DNA of 36,585 bases from contig NZ_JAFFPU010000037.1 of the NCBI RefSeq assembly GCF_016919175.1, positions 1 to 36,585 of the forward strand. Reading direction: 5' to 3'. Position 1 is the stretch's first letter; each line of letters opens with the position of its first letter. This DNA comes from Leptospira ainlahdjerensis. GTDB taxonomy: Bacteria > Spirochaetota > Leptospiria > Leptospirales > Leptospiraceae. Of the stretch, positions 14,255 to 24,739 are shown in pieces. Under the pieces are notes generated by a model. That model was not told the DNA's origin. It did no database searches and saw nothing but the letters and a program-made list of their open reading frames with translations. A program made the position numbers and the translations under genes.

Positions 14255-14734
14255 TCAAATCGAATAGTAGTTTCTTCGATAATAGAGCAACGGACGCCGA
14301 GTATCGTCGGCTCCTGCGGAAATCACCCTTCCGATCACGATCGAATGGTCTCCCCCGTCCACAAATTGTTCCACCTCACATTCAATGTAAGAAAGAATAT
14401 CGGGTAGAATCGGAAGACCGAGTTCGCCCTTTTTACATCCGAGTTCTTCCATCAGCGCGTGTTTGTCAGTCTTACCCGAGGCGAATTGATTGGAGATGGA
14501 ATCTTGGTCCTTTGCCAAAATGTTGATCACGAATTTGCCTTCGTTTCGAATCGGATCGTGACTTGTAATATTCTTCTGCAAACAAAAAAGAACCAAAGGA
14601 GGATTGAGAGAAAGAGAACTAAAACTGCTTACGGTAAGCCCGCTTTGTTTTCCAAGATGAGAATAAGTGATCACAGTAACGCCGGAAGGGAAATGGGAAA
14701 GCGCATTCTTAAAAACATCGTCCGTAATTTTCAT
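14255..14734 (-). CDS. Flavin reductase-like protein (FMN-binding split barrel)
   Basis: 159 residues from ATG at 14732-14734, giving MKITDDVFKNALSHFPSGVTVITY, the usual start of the flavin reductase-like domain. Family blocks visible are FPSGVTVIT, GLTVSSFSSLSLNPPLVLFCL (flavin-binding loop), KFVINILAKDQ, a central segment ending with IECEVEQFVDGGDHSIVIGRV, and a short tail PLLYYRRNYYSI. Such proteins reduce free FMN or FAD with NAD(P)H, often for a partner monooxygenase, or bind FMN directly. No monooxygenase is encoded next to it. A reading from further upstream (14785) adds 17 residues but includes a TTGACA that looks more like a promoter element. The Shine-Dalgarno is weak. Confidence 0.88.
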   Translation of the reverse strand: MKITDDVFKNALSHFPSGVTVITYSHLGKQSGLTVSSFSSLSLNPPLVLFCLQKNITSHDPIRNEGKFVINILAKDQDSISNQFASGKTDKHALMEELGCKKGELGLPILPDILSYIECEVEQFVDGGDHSIVIGRVISAGADDTRRPLLYYRRNYYSI

Positions 14735-14993
14735 GAGGTCGATCTTAAAAATTGAAAGTTCTCTGTCAACTTCTCGCCGAAACAAACGGATCCGAGATAA
14801 AAAAATTCAATCCATTTGAGAACGCTTTTTTAAAAAACTTTTAATCTTTAGAAGTGTTTTTAAGAATCGGAATCTTTTTTACTTTTTCCAAATCCGATAA
14901 AGGGAATTGACAACTCCGAATCAGGGAAATAAACTCAGAAGAATCTACAAAGGTTCGTTTTTCTCTTTTGAAATTACGACGATGAGGATTGTT

Positions 14994-16019
14994 ATGCGAA
15001 ATCGATTCTTCTTTATTCTTTTTGTTTCCGTATCTTTTTCTTTTTCCTGTCTCTGGGTCATTCGACCTTCCGGAGATTATTCCGAATACCCAAGACCCCA
15101 AGAACCGGATTATCTTCTTTTAAAGTCATGGTCAGCGCTTCCGCAAACCAAGGACGACGCGGACAAGGTTCCTTCGGAGTCTTCTCTTCAGGACCATCAA
15201 AGTCGCGCGCTCGTCGACGTCTTCTTTATTCATCCCACTACGTTTTATGGAAGAGATTGGAATGCTTCCTTAGAGGACGAAAGGGTCAATGAAAGAACCG
15301 ACGAATCCACGATCCGCCAACAAGCCAGCGTTTTTAACTGCTGCGCCAAAATCTACGCGCCTCGTTACAGACAGGCGACCCTTTATTCTTTTCTGGACGC
15401 GGAAAACGGAAAACTCGCACTAGATTTAGCATATCAAGATGTACTCAAGTCTTTTGAAACCTATCTCAAGGAATGGAACGGCGGAAGGCCGTTTATCATC
15501 GCTTCCCACAGCCAAGGAACTCACCTTGCGATCCGGCTTCTCCGCGAAAAGATCGACAATTCTCCTCTGACGGATCGTCTCGTCGCGGCGTATTTGCTCG
15601 GAGGTGCAGTCCCGATCGGTTCATATAAAAAAATCCCAATTTGTTCTTCTCGAACCCAGACAGGTTGTGTGATCAGCTGGAGAACTTTCGGAGAGAATGC
15701 GGAAATTTCCAAACTTCCACACGATTTAGAGGGGCCTTATATGTGCGTCAATCCCATCAGTTGGAAAGCTGACGAACACCTCGCGAGCGCAGACTTACAT
15801 CCGGGAGGAGTGAATCCGAAATTCAAAACGATCGAACCCAAACTTTGCAGCGCGCGTTGTAGCGAGGGGGTCGTTCGTATTTCTAAACCGAACGCATCCG
15901 GTTTTTCCCGTTGGTTCGGCGAAAACTATCACATTTTGGATTACGGAATTTTTTATCAAAACATTCGGAACAATCTCCCGGAACGAATCGAAACGTTTCT
16001 GAAATCAAAGAAAAATTAG
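14994..16019 (+). CDS. DUF3089-type alpha/beta-hydrolase, predicted lipoprotein
   Basis: 341 residues from ATG at 14994, preceded by GAGG at six bases. The N-terminus MRNRFFFILFVSVSFSFSC ends in a plausible lipobox, so the enzyme is probably membrane-anchored outside the cytoplasm. The body matches DUF3089 proteins: VDVFFIHPTTFYGRDWN early on, then FNCCAKIYAPRYRQATLYSF, and a nucleophile elbow IIASHSQGTHLAIRLL with Ser173 as the likely catalytic serine. Further on are AAYLLGGAVPIG, NPISWK and the tail motif NYHILDYGIFYQNIRNNL, where the histidine probably completes the triad. The substrate is unknown; an esterase- or lipase-like reaction is expected. It is followed 65 bases later by the HD hydrolase on the same strand. 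Confidence 0.82.
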   Translation: MRNRFFFILFVSVSFSFSCLWVIRPSGDYSEYPRPQEPDYLLLKSWSALPQTKDDADKVPSESSLQDHQSRALVDVFFIHPTTFYGRDWNASLEDERVNERTDESTIRQQASVFNCCAKIYAPRYRQATLYSFLDAENGKLALDLAYQDVLKSFETYLKEWNGGRPFIIASHSQGTHLAIRLLREKIDNSPLTDRLVAAYLLGGAVPIGSYKKIPICSSRTQTGCVISWRTFGENAEISKLPHDLEGPYMCVNPISWKADEHLASADLHPGGVNPKFKTIEPKLCSARCSEGVVRISKPNASGFSRWFGENYHILDYGIFYQNIRNNLPERIETFLKSKKN

Positions 16020-16084
16020 AATCCAGTTTCGCACTGGACTCGAACGCGGCTTCGTTTATGATCGAATTTTAATAGGAGAATTCA

Positions 16085-16672
16085 ATGACTTCCTCCGAGT
16101 TGGAAGCTAAGATACAAGAATTTAAAAGGATCGTTCCGACCGAAATCACGATCACACGTTGGGAACATTCCCTCAAGGTAGCCGAGATCGCGAAAGAGTT
16201 GGCGATCATACATTCCAAAGAAGAAGCCGAACTCGCTTATCTTGCCGGAATCGTTCATGACATCACCAAACAAAAAACTCCGGAGTTTCACCTAACGTTA
16301 TTTCGAAAAACCGGACAGGAAACTCTGGAACAACTTCCTTCCGCTGCCTGGCACGCCTACTCTGCCGCTATATATCTAAAATCGCAATACGATCTAAAAA
16401 ACGAATCCGTCCTATCCGCGGTTCGTAATCATACTTTGGGTGCGTCTACTCCTGGACCGTTAGATTTGATCCTCTACGCGGCCGATTTTTTGGGTTCCGA
16501 CTACGCGGAAAAAAACCCGCTCTACTCGGAATGGAGAGAACAGGCCCGTAAGAATTTGTATCTTGGAGTTCTTTGTAAGGCTAAGAATACGATGCAGGAT
16601 TTGATTTCAGAAAACAAAAAGATACATCCCGGGACGGTAGCGACTTACAACCTTGCGATTTCAAAATGTTAA
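16085..16672 (+). CDS. yqeK: HD-domain hydrolase, YqeK type
   Basis: 195 residues. AGGAG lies six bases before the ATG. HD-fold metal ligands appear in order: RWEHSLKVAEIAKELA (His28), LAGIVHDITK (His58, Asp59), AWHAYSAA (His90) and RNHTLGA (His116), followed by LDLILYAADFLG. This is the arrangement of YqeK, which cleaves Ap4A-type dinucleotides symmetrically to two ADP with a di-iron or similar centre. In many bacteria yqeK lies beside nadD. Here nadD is about 17 kb away on the same strand, in the proBA cluster. General HD phosphohydrolases are the alternative, but the length and the HTLG block favour YqeK. Confidence 0.8.
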   Translation: MTSSELEAKIQEFKRIVPTEITITRWEHSLKVAEIAKELAIIHSKEEAELAYLAGIVHDITKQKTPEFHLTLFRKTGQETLEQLPSAAWHAYSAAIYLKSQYDLKNESVLSAVRNHTLGASTPGPLDLILYAADFLGSDYAEKNPLYSEWREQARKNLYLGVLCKAKNTMQDLISENKKIHPGTVATYNLAISKC

Positions 16673-16903
16673 ACGAAGAAACTGGGTTTGTCTCCCTCCC
16701 TCCTCGGAGTTACGTTCGAGTTTTGGAAAAGAGTCTGTTTTTTACGAATCCGAGGTTTTCGAAAAGAATCGTTTCGGATCCTTTTCGAAAAATCCATTCG
16801 GACAGGATTTTGGATTCTTATCGCCTCAACGGAAATCTCAAAACGTTCCGCAAAAAAGCGAGAGAACAAAACGTTTGATACAAAGACGCCGACAAACTCT
16901 CAA

Positions 16904-17290
16904 TCACGCGATTTTTTTATCCACTGCTTTACCGATCGCAAACGCGATGATCAGCATCGTAAGATAACCGAGTCCGATCTGGATCAAATAATCGGAAACG
17001 CTCATCTTGGACATCGGCAAAAGAATCAAAAAGTCCAACCCCCAATTGATAACCAACCAGATCAAACCCGTATACAAAAGTGTGGGCAACGTTTTTCCGG
17101 ATATTCGAATCGCGAGCGAAGCCAGCAATAAACTTCCGGTAAGACTGCCTACAAGAATCATAACGGTTTTAAACAGAAAAATATCAGTTAACAACTTTCC
17201 ATCCCTTGAGTGGAACGGAATCGCAACCGCAAAAGGAATCAACCAGACCAAAAAACCGTAACTCATAATTCTAATCAAATACTGTTTCAT
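16904..17290 (-). CDS. Small integral membrane protein of unknown function
   Basis: 128 residues. The start at ATG 17288-17290 is decided by a perfect AGGAGG seven bases upstream. A longer reading from 17308 would place that site inside the coding region. Four membrane helices are visible: about residues 8-25, 40-60, 70-90 and 98-118, with short charged ends (MKQYLIRI at the start, GKAVDKKIA at the end). I do not recognise a family. It stands alone between the HD hydrolase gene (convergent, 231 bases away) and the dehydrogenase unit. Confidence 0.75.
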   Translation of the reverse strand: MKQYLIRIMSYGFLVWLIPFAVAIPFHSRDGKLLTDIFLFKTVMILVGSLTGSLLLASLAIRISGKTLPTLLYTGLIWLVINWGLDFLILLPMSKMSVSDYLIQIGLGYLTMLIIAFAIGKAVDKKIA

Positions 17291-17383
17291 ACTTTTTCCT
17301 CCTAACATGTGTTCAATGAATGTAAAATCGAAATCCGGAATTTATGGACATTATTCCCTCCGGTATTCCATTCAATCCTTATT

Positions 17384-17578
17384 CTATTTCTCTTTTTTTG
17401 AAATTTTCGAATCCGAGATATTTTTCGACCGTACGAACAACTCGGGACGATCAGTCTGATACGCTTTCAAAAGCGACCCCGGAAAAAGCAATCTTGATAC
17501 CATACTCAGAGTTCCTGTCGAAACCAACAATTCTTCGGATTCAATTTCCGTTTTACAGAGAGAATATTCAGTTTTCAT
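17384..17578 (-). CDS. Possible small protein overlapping the dehydrogenase stop
   Basis: A 64-codon frame whose ATG overlaps the dehydrogenase stop codon as ATGA (17575-17578), the arrangement typical of translational coupling. The product (MKTEYSLCKTEIESEELLVS and so on, ending SKISKKEK) has ordinary composition but no recognised motif. The coupling is the only positive evidence. It could be chance, and an unrelated frame of similar length is open on the other strand. Confidence 0.3.
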   Translation of the reverse strand: MKTEYSLCKTEIESEELLVSTGTLSMVSRLLFPGSLLKAYQTDRPELFVRSKNISDSKISKKEK

Positions 17579-18456
17579 AATTCTTCTCCGAATTTTTCCT
17601 TAAAATAGTTTCCCCAGTGCGGACGAGTTCCGTCCAAATCGGTAAAGTTGTATTCTTCGGATAACTTCCAGGTACTCGTGGAAGTTCCGGTCTTTGAAAA
17701 AACATTCTTATCTCCCGCAAGTGAAACGACCGCGCGACCGATATACGCGGGTGTTTCCGAGACAATAAAATGAGGTTCCTTCAAAACTGCGTCCTTCCAG
17801 TTTTTTTCCTGAACGCCGAAATGATCAAGCATCGCCTCCGATCTTAAAAAACCGGGAGTCAACGATAACGCCGTAATCCCGAAGGATCTTAATTCTTCGG
17901 CAAGACAACGGGAAAGGTTGATGATTGAAGACTTTATTAAAGTATAATATAGATTTCCTCGATAACGATAATCGATTCCGTCCGTGATCTCCAAGATCAA
18001 ACCCGACCGATTTTGTATCATCAAAGGCGCGGCAAAATAGCCGGTGATTAGATGGGATTCCAGACAAGTCCTTTGGACTTTGATTCCATTTTCCAAAGAA
18101 TGTTCCCAAAACTTTTCATCCCAGCGGATATAAGGATCTCCTCCCCAAATATCGTTGACTAAGATATCCAACTTTCCCTGTTCTTTATCGATTCGATGGA
18201 TAAGTTCACGAACTTCGTCCTCTTTCGTATGGTCTGTCCTGATTGCGATCGCTTTCCCACCGTGTGCGTTGATAAGCTCCGCGGTTTCTTCGATGGTTTC
18301 TTTTCTATTCATCTCGGAAGGAGATTCTCGTGTGCTCCTTCCAGTAACATAAACGGTTGCTCCCGCTTCGCCTAACGCAATCGATATGCCGCGACCGGCG
18401 CCTCTTGTTCCTCCGGCGACCAAGGCCACCTTGTCTTTTAAAATTCTTTCTTCCAT
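17575..18456 (-). CDS. Short-chain dehydrogenase/reductase (SDR)
   Basis: 293 residues, somewhat longer than classical SDRs. Cofactor-binding motif VALVAGGTRGAGRGIS (residues 9-24), TGRSTRE after the second strand (suggesting NADPH preference), and VNDIWGGD in place of the usual NNAG. Then come ILEITDG and YYTLIKSSIINLSRCLAEEL with the catalytic YxxxK, followed by ALSLTPGFLRSEAM. The long C-terminal part (KTGTSTSTWKLSEEYNFTDLDG) resembles the DHRS1-like group of SDRs, whose substrate is uncertain. The gene is divergent from the WYL regulator, and a palindrome related to the one before the regulator lies 24 bases upstream of its start (18480-18496). The regulator therefore probably controls both. 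The Shine-Dalgarno is weak. Confidence 0.9.
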   Translation of the reverse strand: MEERILKDKVALVAGGTRGAGRGISIALGEAGATVYVTGRSTRESPSEMNRKETIEETAELINAHGGKAIAIRTDHTKEDEVRELIHRIDKEQGKLDILVNDIWGGDPYIRWDEKFWEHSLENGIKVQRTCLESHLITGYFAAPLMIQNRSGLILEITDGIDYRYRGNLYYTLIKSSIINLSRCLAEELRSFGITALSLTPGFLRSEAMLDHFGVQEKNWKDAVLKEPHFIVSETPAYIGRAVVSLAGDKNVFSKTGTSTSTWKLSEEYNFTDLDGTRPHWGNYFKEKFGEEL

Positions 18457-18479
18457 TGTCTCATCTTAACCCGAAGAAG

Positions 18480-18496
18480 ATGACGATTACTGTCAT
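18480..18496. promoter_or_regulatory. Putative operator, SDR side
   Basis: ATGACGATTACTGTCAT, an imperfect 17-bp palindrome (outer arms ATGAC/GTCAT). It has the same length and outer arms as the perfect site at 18563-18579. Its nearest edge is 24 bases from the dehydrogenase start codon. Confidence 0.6.
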
Positions 18497-18562
18497 ATAT
18501 CTCCGATTTAGTTTTTTTAATCCGGTTTTTTTTCGAACTCGGATCATGATCAAAAGAAATAC

Positions 18563-18579
18563 ATGACAGATTCTGTCAT
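18563..18579. promoter_or_regulatory. Putative operator, regulator side
   Basis: ATGACAGATTCTGTCAT, a perfect palindrome of 8-bp arms around one base, ending 24 bases before the regulator start codon. Together with the related site near the dehydrogenase it suggests binding and autoregulation by the adjacent WYL protein. Confidence 0.65.
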
Positions 18580-18602
18580 ATTATTTGAATTAGAATAAAA
18601 TT

Positions 18603-19553
18603 ATGCGCGCGGATCGTCTACTCTCCATTCTACTTCAACTCCAAGCCAAAGGAAGAATTTCTTCCCGGGACTTGGCTCGCAAACTAGAAGTTTCGGAAAG
18701 GACCATCCACAGAGACATGGAAGCGCTCAGCGCTTCGGGAGTTCCCGTCTTTGCGGAACGAGGTTCGAAAGGAGGATGGGAATTATCCGAAGGTTATAGG
18801 ACCAATCTTACCGGAATGAAAAAGGAAGAAATTTTTTCGATGATTCTTACGAGCTCCACTCGTATCGCCTCCGATCTCGGACGAAAGAAAGAATTCGATT
18901 CCGCCTTTATGAAATTTATGGCTTCTCTTCCCGCCGCGTATCAGGAAGAAGCCGAGATGATCCGGCAAAGGATCCATATCGACGGAGCCGGTTGGGGAAA
19001 TTGGAAGGAAGAATTTCCGTTTCTTCCTTTGTTGCAGGAAGCGGTCTGGCAAAATCGAAAAGTGATTCTTCGTTACAAATCGGACGAGATCTCCAAAAAA
19101 AGAATCGTCCTTCCGTTAGGCCTAGTCGCAAAAGGAAAGGTATGGTATCTAATCGCAAAGTATGGAAAAGAATTTAGGACCTTTCGGATCTCGAGAATTC
19201 TCGAAGCACAGCTCGGCGAAACCTTTGAAAGACCGAAAAAATTCGATTTGGAAAAATATTGGCAGGAAAGCACACAAGCCTTCTTTTCAAAAATTCCCAG
19301 CTATACGGTTACCATCAAAATAAAATCCACAATCTTGGATCGATTCCAATCATTTAGCTATAACTGTATATTAGAATATTCTACAATAGACGAGAATTGG
19401 ATCTGTGCAAAAGTGAATTTTGAGACGATGGAATGGGCTTTGCAACATATTCTCGGACTTGGAAATTCGGCGATCGTTTTAGAGCCTAAGGAACTAAAAG
19501 ACGCCGTCACCTCGTCCGCGGAGAACATTCTAAAAGCCTATTTGACTTCGTAA
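18603..19553 (+). CDS. WYL-domain transcriptional regulator
   Basis: 316 residues. The N-terminal winged helix-turn-helix is clear: MRADRLLSILLQLQAKGRIS, SRDLARKLEVSERTIHRDMEAL (recognition helix about residues 31-42), GVPVFAERGSKGGW. The central WYL domain runs about 145-215 (VILRYKS, PLGLVAKGKVWYLIAKYGKE, FRTFRISRI), followed by a WCX-like C-terminal extension (EWALQHILGLGNSAIVLEP). WYL domains bind nucleic acid or small ligands; in this HTH class they typically repress or activate a neighbouring gene. It is divergent from the SDR, and similar 17-bp palindromes precede both. No Shine-Dalgarno is visible before its ATG. Its 3' end overlaps the convergent cyclase gene by 16 bases. Confidence 0.92.
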   Translation: MRADRLLSILLQLQAKGRISSRDLARKLEVSERTIHRDMEALSASGVPVFAERGSKGGWELSEGYRTNLTGMKKEEIFSMILTSSTRIASDLGRKKEFDSAFMKFMASLPAAYQEEAEMIRQRIHIDGAGWGNWKEEFPFLPLLQEAVWQNRKVILRYKSDEISKKRIVLPLGLVAKGKVWYLIAKYGKEFRTFRISRILEAQLGETFERPKKFDLEKYWQESTQAFFSKIPSYTVTIKIKSTILDRFQSFSYNCILEYSTIDENWICAKVNFETMEWALQHILGLGNSAIVLEPKELKDAVTSSAENILKAYLTS

Positions 19554-21454
19554 ACTCCCACCGAGTTTTCCTTTCCTTTTACGGAAACCCTTCCCAATTC
19601 TTGAAACGTATATTTTTTCCGATTTCGTATCTTCTGATAACTCTCATCGGATAAAAGAATTTCAACTCCGTATTCCTTCGTAAGGCCTTCGATTCGAGAA
19701 GCAAGATTGACCGCGTCGGAGATGACCGTTCCGTCCATCCTTGCCTCTTCTCCGATCGTTCCCAACATCAAAACTCCCGTATGAATTCCGATTCCGATCC
19801 GTATCGGATCATAATTTCTTTCCAAACGGCTCTGGTTGTGTTCTTCCAAAGCAGATTTCATTTCTTTCGCGGCTTCCACCGCGTCGTCCGGTGAATCTGG
19901 AAACAAGGCCATGATCCCGTCGCCCAAATACTTATCCACAAATCCACCGTGTTTTCGAATGATAGGCCCCATTCTTCCCATATAAGAATTTAGAAAATCG
20001 AAATTATCCTTAGGGGTCATCCTTTCGGACAATTGAGTAAACGACCGGATATCCGAAAAAAGAATCGTCATCTCTCTTTGGGTCTGATCTCCTAATTCAA
20101 TTTCCGTAATATTCTTTTTTCCGAGAAACTTTAAAAACTCCAAAGGTACAAAACGACTGTAGGATTGATTTGTTCTCGTCAGATCCGCCGATAAGTTTTC
20201 GATCGAGACAAACGCCGAGGAAAATTTCAAAGACAACATATAAGACTGAGCGAAAATAAACGAAAAGAGCCCGATCGGAAGATAATACCCGTTACTGACG
20301 AGAGTTTGGCTTTGTAAAATATCGTTGATCGCAGCCGCGATCAACGCCAAAACTCCGATTCCTGCGATGATCGCTCCGTCTCGTTTTCGATAGATGAATC
20401 TTCCCAACCAAAAGAAAAAGAAAGGTAAGTAGAGAAGAAGAATTCCCTGGTAAGGAATTAGGGTCAGCGCGAAAATTTTCGTGGGAAAAAACAAAATGAT
20501 AAGCGAAAAGAAACCCACGATCGCACTGCAGATTTTTGATACGAACGAAGGCATATCCCCGGGAAAAATGCTGTCCATGTATTTCTGAAAAATTGGCCAA
20601 GCCAGATAAAAGGAAAGGTATTCTACTTTGCTTCCGAGTTCCCAAGGTATGTCCGGAAATTTTTGTAAAAAGAACCTTTCCCCGGTCATAAGCAAACGAA
20701 CGACGATGACAAAACAAAATAAACCGAAGAATAAACTCGAGTTGTCTTTCCTTCGCAAAGAGAAAAGCCCAAAATGATAAAGAGCCATAATCGAGATACT
20801 TCCAAAAAGAAACATCTCGGTTGCAGAACGATTCTCCCTATCGTCTTGTATGTTCTTTTTACTTCCGAGGCGAATCGTTTCCCAGATTCCACCTTTGAAA
20901 TGATGAAAGTTGGAAACTTCAACTTGGATGAGAACTTCGTTTCCTGAAGTCTGAAAATCGACGTAACGAGGGAGATATTGCGGCCGAGAAGTGTTCTCGT
21001 CGGTTCCAACGACGCCACTTCGGATTAATTTTTTTCCATCCACCCAGATCGCTCCCGCCGTGCCGACGTCTTGAAAACGAAGTCCAAGTGCGGTTTGGTT
21101 GTCGTTTAACAAAATCTTAAGCGTAAAAGTTCCGTATCCGTATGCCGCAGCAGAATCGACATCTTCGATCTCTTTATAAGAATTCCATATATCCGGCACT
21201 GGAACAAAATAGGATTTAGCATCGGGAAGAATCGTATTCGGTTTAGAAAAAGTGAGTTGTTTCCATACAAAGACCCATTCTCCATCCAGTTTGACGATAC
21301 CGTCCGAATTAAAATCCCATTCCCTCAGATCCAAAACTCCTTTGTCGGCGCGCGGGGAAATTTTAGAATTTCCGGAAGGACCGCAGAAGTTAAAAGTTAA
21401 AACGTAAAAGAAAAAACAGACCCTTAGAAAAAATAACCCTTTTTGTTTTAACAT
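19538..21454 (-). CDS. Membrane-bound class III nucleotide cyclase with 7TMR-DISM-like sensor
   Basis: 638 residues from ATG at 21452-21454, chosen for GAGG five bases upstream; a longer reading from 21502 has no such site. The N-terminal hydrophobic signal (MLKQKGLFFLRVCFFFYVLT) is followed by an extracytoplasmic beta-rich domain (about residues 40-200: LDGEWVF, YGTFTLKILL, GAIWVDGKKL). Next come about seven membrane helices (about 215-410), the 7TMR-DISM architecture. A short coiled linker leads to the cyclase domain (about 450-638), with metal-binding Asp468 (ILFSDIRSF) and Asp512 (DKYLGDGIMALF), and DAVNLASRIEGL carrying the transition-state Asn and Arg. The lysine in VDKYLGD suggests ATP as substrate, so cAMP is the likely product. 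An external ligand probably controls activity. Confidence 0.92.
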   Translation of the reverse strand: MLKQKGLFFLRVCFFFYVLTFNFCGPSGNSKISPRADKGVLDLREWDFNSDGIVKLDGEWVFVWKQLTFSKPNTILPDAKSYFVPVPDIWNSYKEIEDVDSAAAYGYGTFTLKILLNDNQTALGLRFQDVGTAGAIWVDGKKLIRSGVVGTDENTSRPQYLPRYVDFQTSGNEVLIQVEVSNFHHFKGGIWETIRLGSKKNIQDDRENRSATEMFLFGSISIMALYHFGLFSLRRKDNSSLFFGLFCFVIVVRLLMTGERFFLQKFPDIPWELGSKVEYLSFYLAWPIFQKYMDSIFPGDMPSFVSKICSAIVGFFSLIILFFPTKIFALTLIPYQGILLLYLPFFFFWLGRFIYRKRDGAIIAGIGVLALIAAAINDILQSQTLVSNGYYLPIGLFSFIFAQSYMLSLKFSSAFVSIENLSADLTRTNQSYSRFVPLEFLKFLGKKNITEIELGDQTQREMTILFSDIRSFTQLSERMTPKDNFDFLNSYMGRMGPIIRKHGGFVDKYLGDGIMALFPDSPDDAVEAAKEMKSALEEHNQSRLERNYDPIRIGIGIHTGVLMLGTIGEEARMDGTVISDAVNLASRIEGLTKEYGVEILLSDESYQKIRNRKKYTFQELGRVSVKGKENSVGVYEVK

Positions 21455-21959
21455 CTCTGCCTCGTCCGCGATTTTTCTTTTAAGATTTTCAAAATGCCGC
21501 ATGACGAAGTAATCACGAATTTGTTTTGATTCAACTATTTCGCAGAATTAGGAAATATTTTTAGTCATTCTTTCTCGTTTTATTCCTGACTTAGAACTTC
21601 TTTTAAACCTCCTAAAAGGATCGTTACGACGCGGATTCGTTTCGTCCTTAGAACGGCATCCTTTCAAAGCCGAAACGCAGGTGATAAAAAGAAACGGATT
21701 CTTAAAAACGAAAAATCTTAGAATGGGATCAAAGCAAAAACTAAAAAGGGATAAGGATATCCGAATAGATCGGCTCATTTTGAATTTTTGCAATTTCGTT
21801 TATCAAGACTGTTAAAACGAATTCTTTGGGATAATTCTAAAATCTATCTGTTTTAGGTCGATTCGGGAGAAATTGAGATATCATTTCAAAAGTAAAAACT
21901 CCTTAAATTTACCGTTTTAACTTTTGAATCTGTCAAAAGAAATGCGAGGTCGCCGATTT
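21455..21959. other. Gene-free intergenic stretch between divergent genes
   Basis: It lies between the cyclase and the dienelactone-hydrolase-like gene and should hold both promoters. An 81-codon leftward frame at 21548-21793 is basic, has no ribosome binding site and no recognisable domain, so I do not call it. Nothing else stands out. Confidence 0.5.
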
Positions 21960-22748
21960 ATGAAGAAGCTCCTAATTCTTTTTTGGTTATTGTTATCACC
22001 GTACGTTTCCATAACTGCAAAGCCCGTTTCAAAAAACATCCTCTACCGTGAAGGGAAAACCTTCTTGGAAGGATATATCGCCTATCCGGAACTCCGTTCC
22101 CAAAAAAAAGCTCCCGCAGTGTTAGTCGTTCACGATTGGTTGGGATTAGGAGAAAATTCCAAGATGCGCGCTGATAAGTTGGCTGAATTGGGTTACGTTG
22201 CTTTTGCAGTAGACATCTATGGAAAAGGAGTGCGCCCCAATGGTATGGAAGAGGCTTCCAAGTTGGCCGGTCAATTCAAACAAGATCGGAAACTCATGCG
22301 CGCAAGAATCAAGGCAGCCTTGGAAACGTTAAAAGCGCAACCGGAAGTAGACGCACAGAATATCGCGGCGATCGGCTATTGTTTCGGTGGAACCGTCGCA
22401 CTGGAACTCGCCCGGAGCGGGGCGCCCATCAAAGGAACCGTGAGTTTTCACGGAGGATTACAAACTCCTAATACGGACGACGCAAAAAATATTACAGGCA
22501 AGGTGCTCGTCTTACACGGAGCAGACGATCCTTTCGTAAAAAAAGAGGAAGTTGAAACGTTTCAGGACGAAATGAGAAAAGCCGGAGCTGACTGGCAATT
22601 TATTTCCTATGGAGGAGCCGTTCACTCGTTCACGATCAAAGAAGCTGGGAATGACAATTCCAAAGGAGCGGCTTACAACGCAAAGGCGGATCGACGTTCT
22701 TGGATCGAATTGTTGTCTTTTTTTAAGGAGATTTTTCCGAAACCGTAG
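21960..22748 (+). CDS. Secreted dienelactone-hydrolase-family protein
   Basis: 262 residues from ATG at 21960, preceded by GAGGT at nine bases; earlier in-frame ATGs add residues before the signal peptide and are less likely. The N-terminus MKKLLILFWLLLSPYVSITA is a cleavable signal peptide, placing the enzyme outside the cytoplasm. The alpha/beta-hydrolase body shows APAVLVVHDWLGLGENSKM, YVAFAVDIYGKGVRP, and the nucleophile elbow AAIGYCFGGTVAL with Cys141. The acid Asp190 lies in LHGADDPFV and the base His222 in GGAVHSFTI. The Cys-Asp-His triad is that of dienelactone hydrolase. The natural substrate is unlikely to be a dienelactone; a broad esterase role is an inference. It is convergent with the GH13 gene. 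Confidence 0.93.
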   Translation: MKKLLILFWLLLSPYVSITAKPVSKNILYREGKTFLEGYIAYPELRSQKKAPAVLVVHDWLGLGENSKMRADKLAELGYVAFAVDIYGKGVRPNGMEEASKLAGQFKQDRKLMRARIKAALETLKAQPEVDAQNIAAIGYCFGGTVALELARSGAPIKGTVSFHGGLQTPNTDDAKNITGKVLVLHGADDPFVKKEEVETFQDEMRKAGADWQFISYGGAVHSFTIKEAGNDNSKGAAYNAKADRRSWIELLSFFKEIFPKP

Positions 22749-22763
22749 GGTCAGAAAGAAAAC

Positions 22764-22806
22764 GGCTTTTTTCCATCGATCCTTTTGATTTAAAAGAAAA
22801 AAAGCC
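22764..22806. terminator. Possible bidirectional terminator
   Basis: GGCTTTTTT (22764-22772) is complementary to AAAAAAGCC (22798-22806), and a smaller CTTTTGATTTAAAAG hairpin lies inside. It sits between two convergent genes and offers a T-run in either direction, but the T-runs form part of the stem itself. Confidence 0.4.
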
Positions 22807-22840
22807 CTTCCTCGGAGAAACCGATTCGATTCTTACGAGT

Positions 22841-24562
<1,722 letters not shown>

Positions 24563-24739
24563 ATCTCTTCGTCTTTAATGGAATCAAAAATCTTAGAATG
24601 GAGGCTGTCAAGACGGTATTCCTTCGGATTCTTTTTGTTGACAAAGAGGAAAGTCAGCGTTCTTTATCGGTGAATCCTCTCTTCTACAACTCTGGTTCGA
24701 TAAAAAAAAGAACCAAATCACATACAGAGGAAATCCGAT

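Noticed and set aside
21548..21793. 81-codon leftward open frame with a hydrophobic middle
   Set aside because: No ribosome site and a low-complexity basic tail. It lies where the promoters of two divergent genes are expected.
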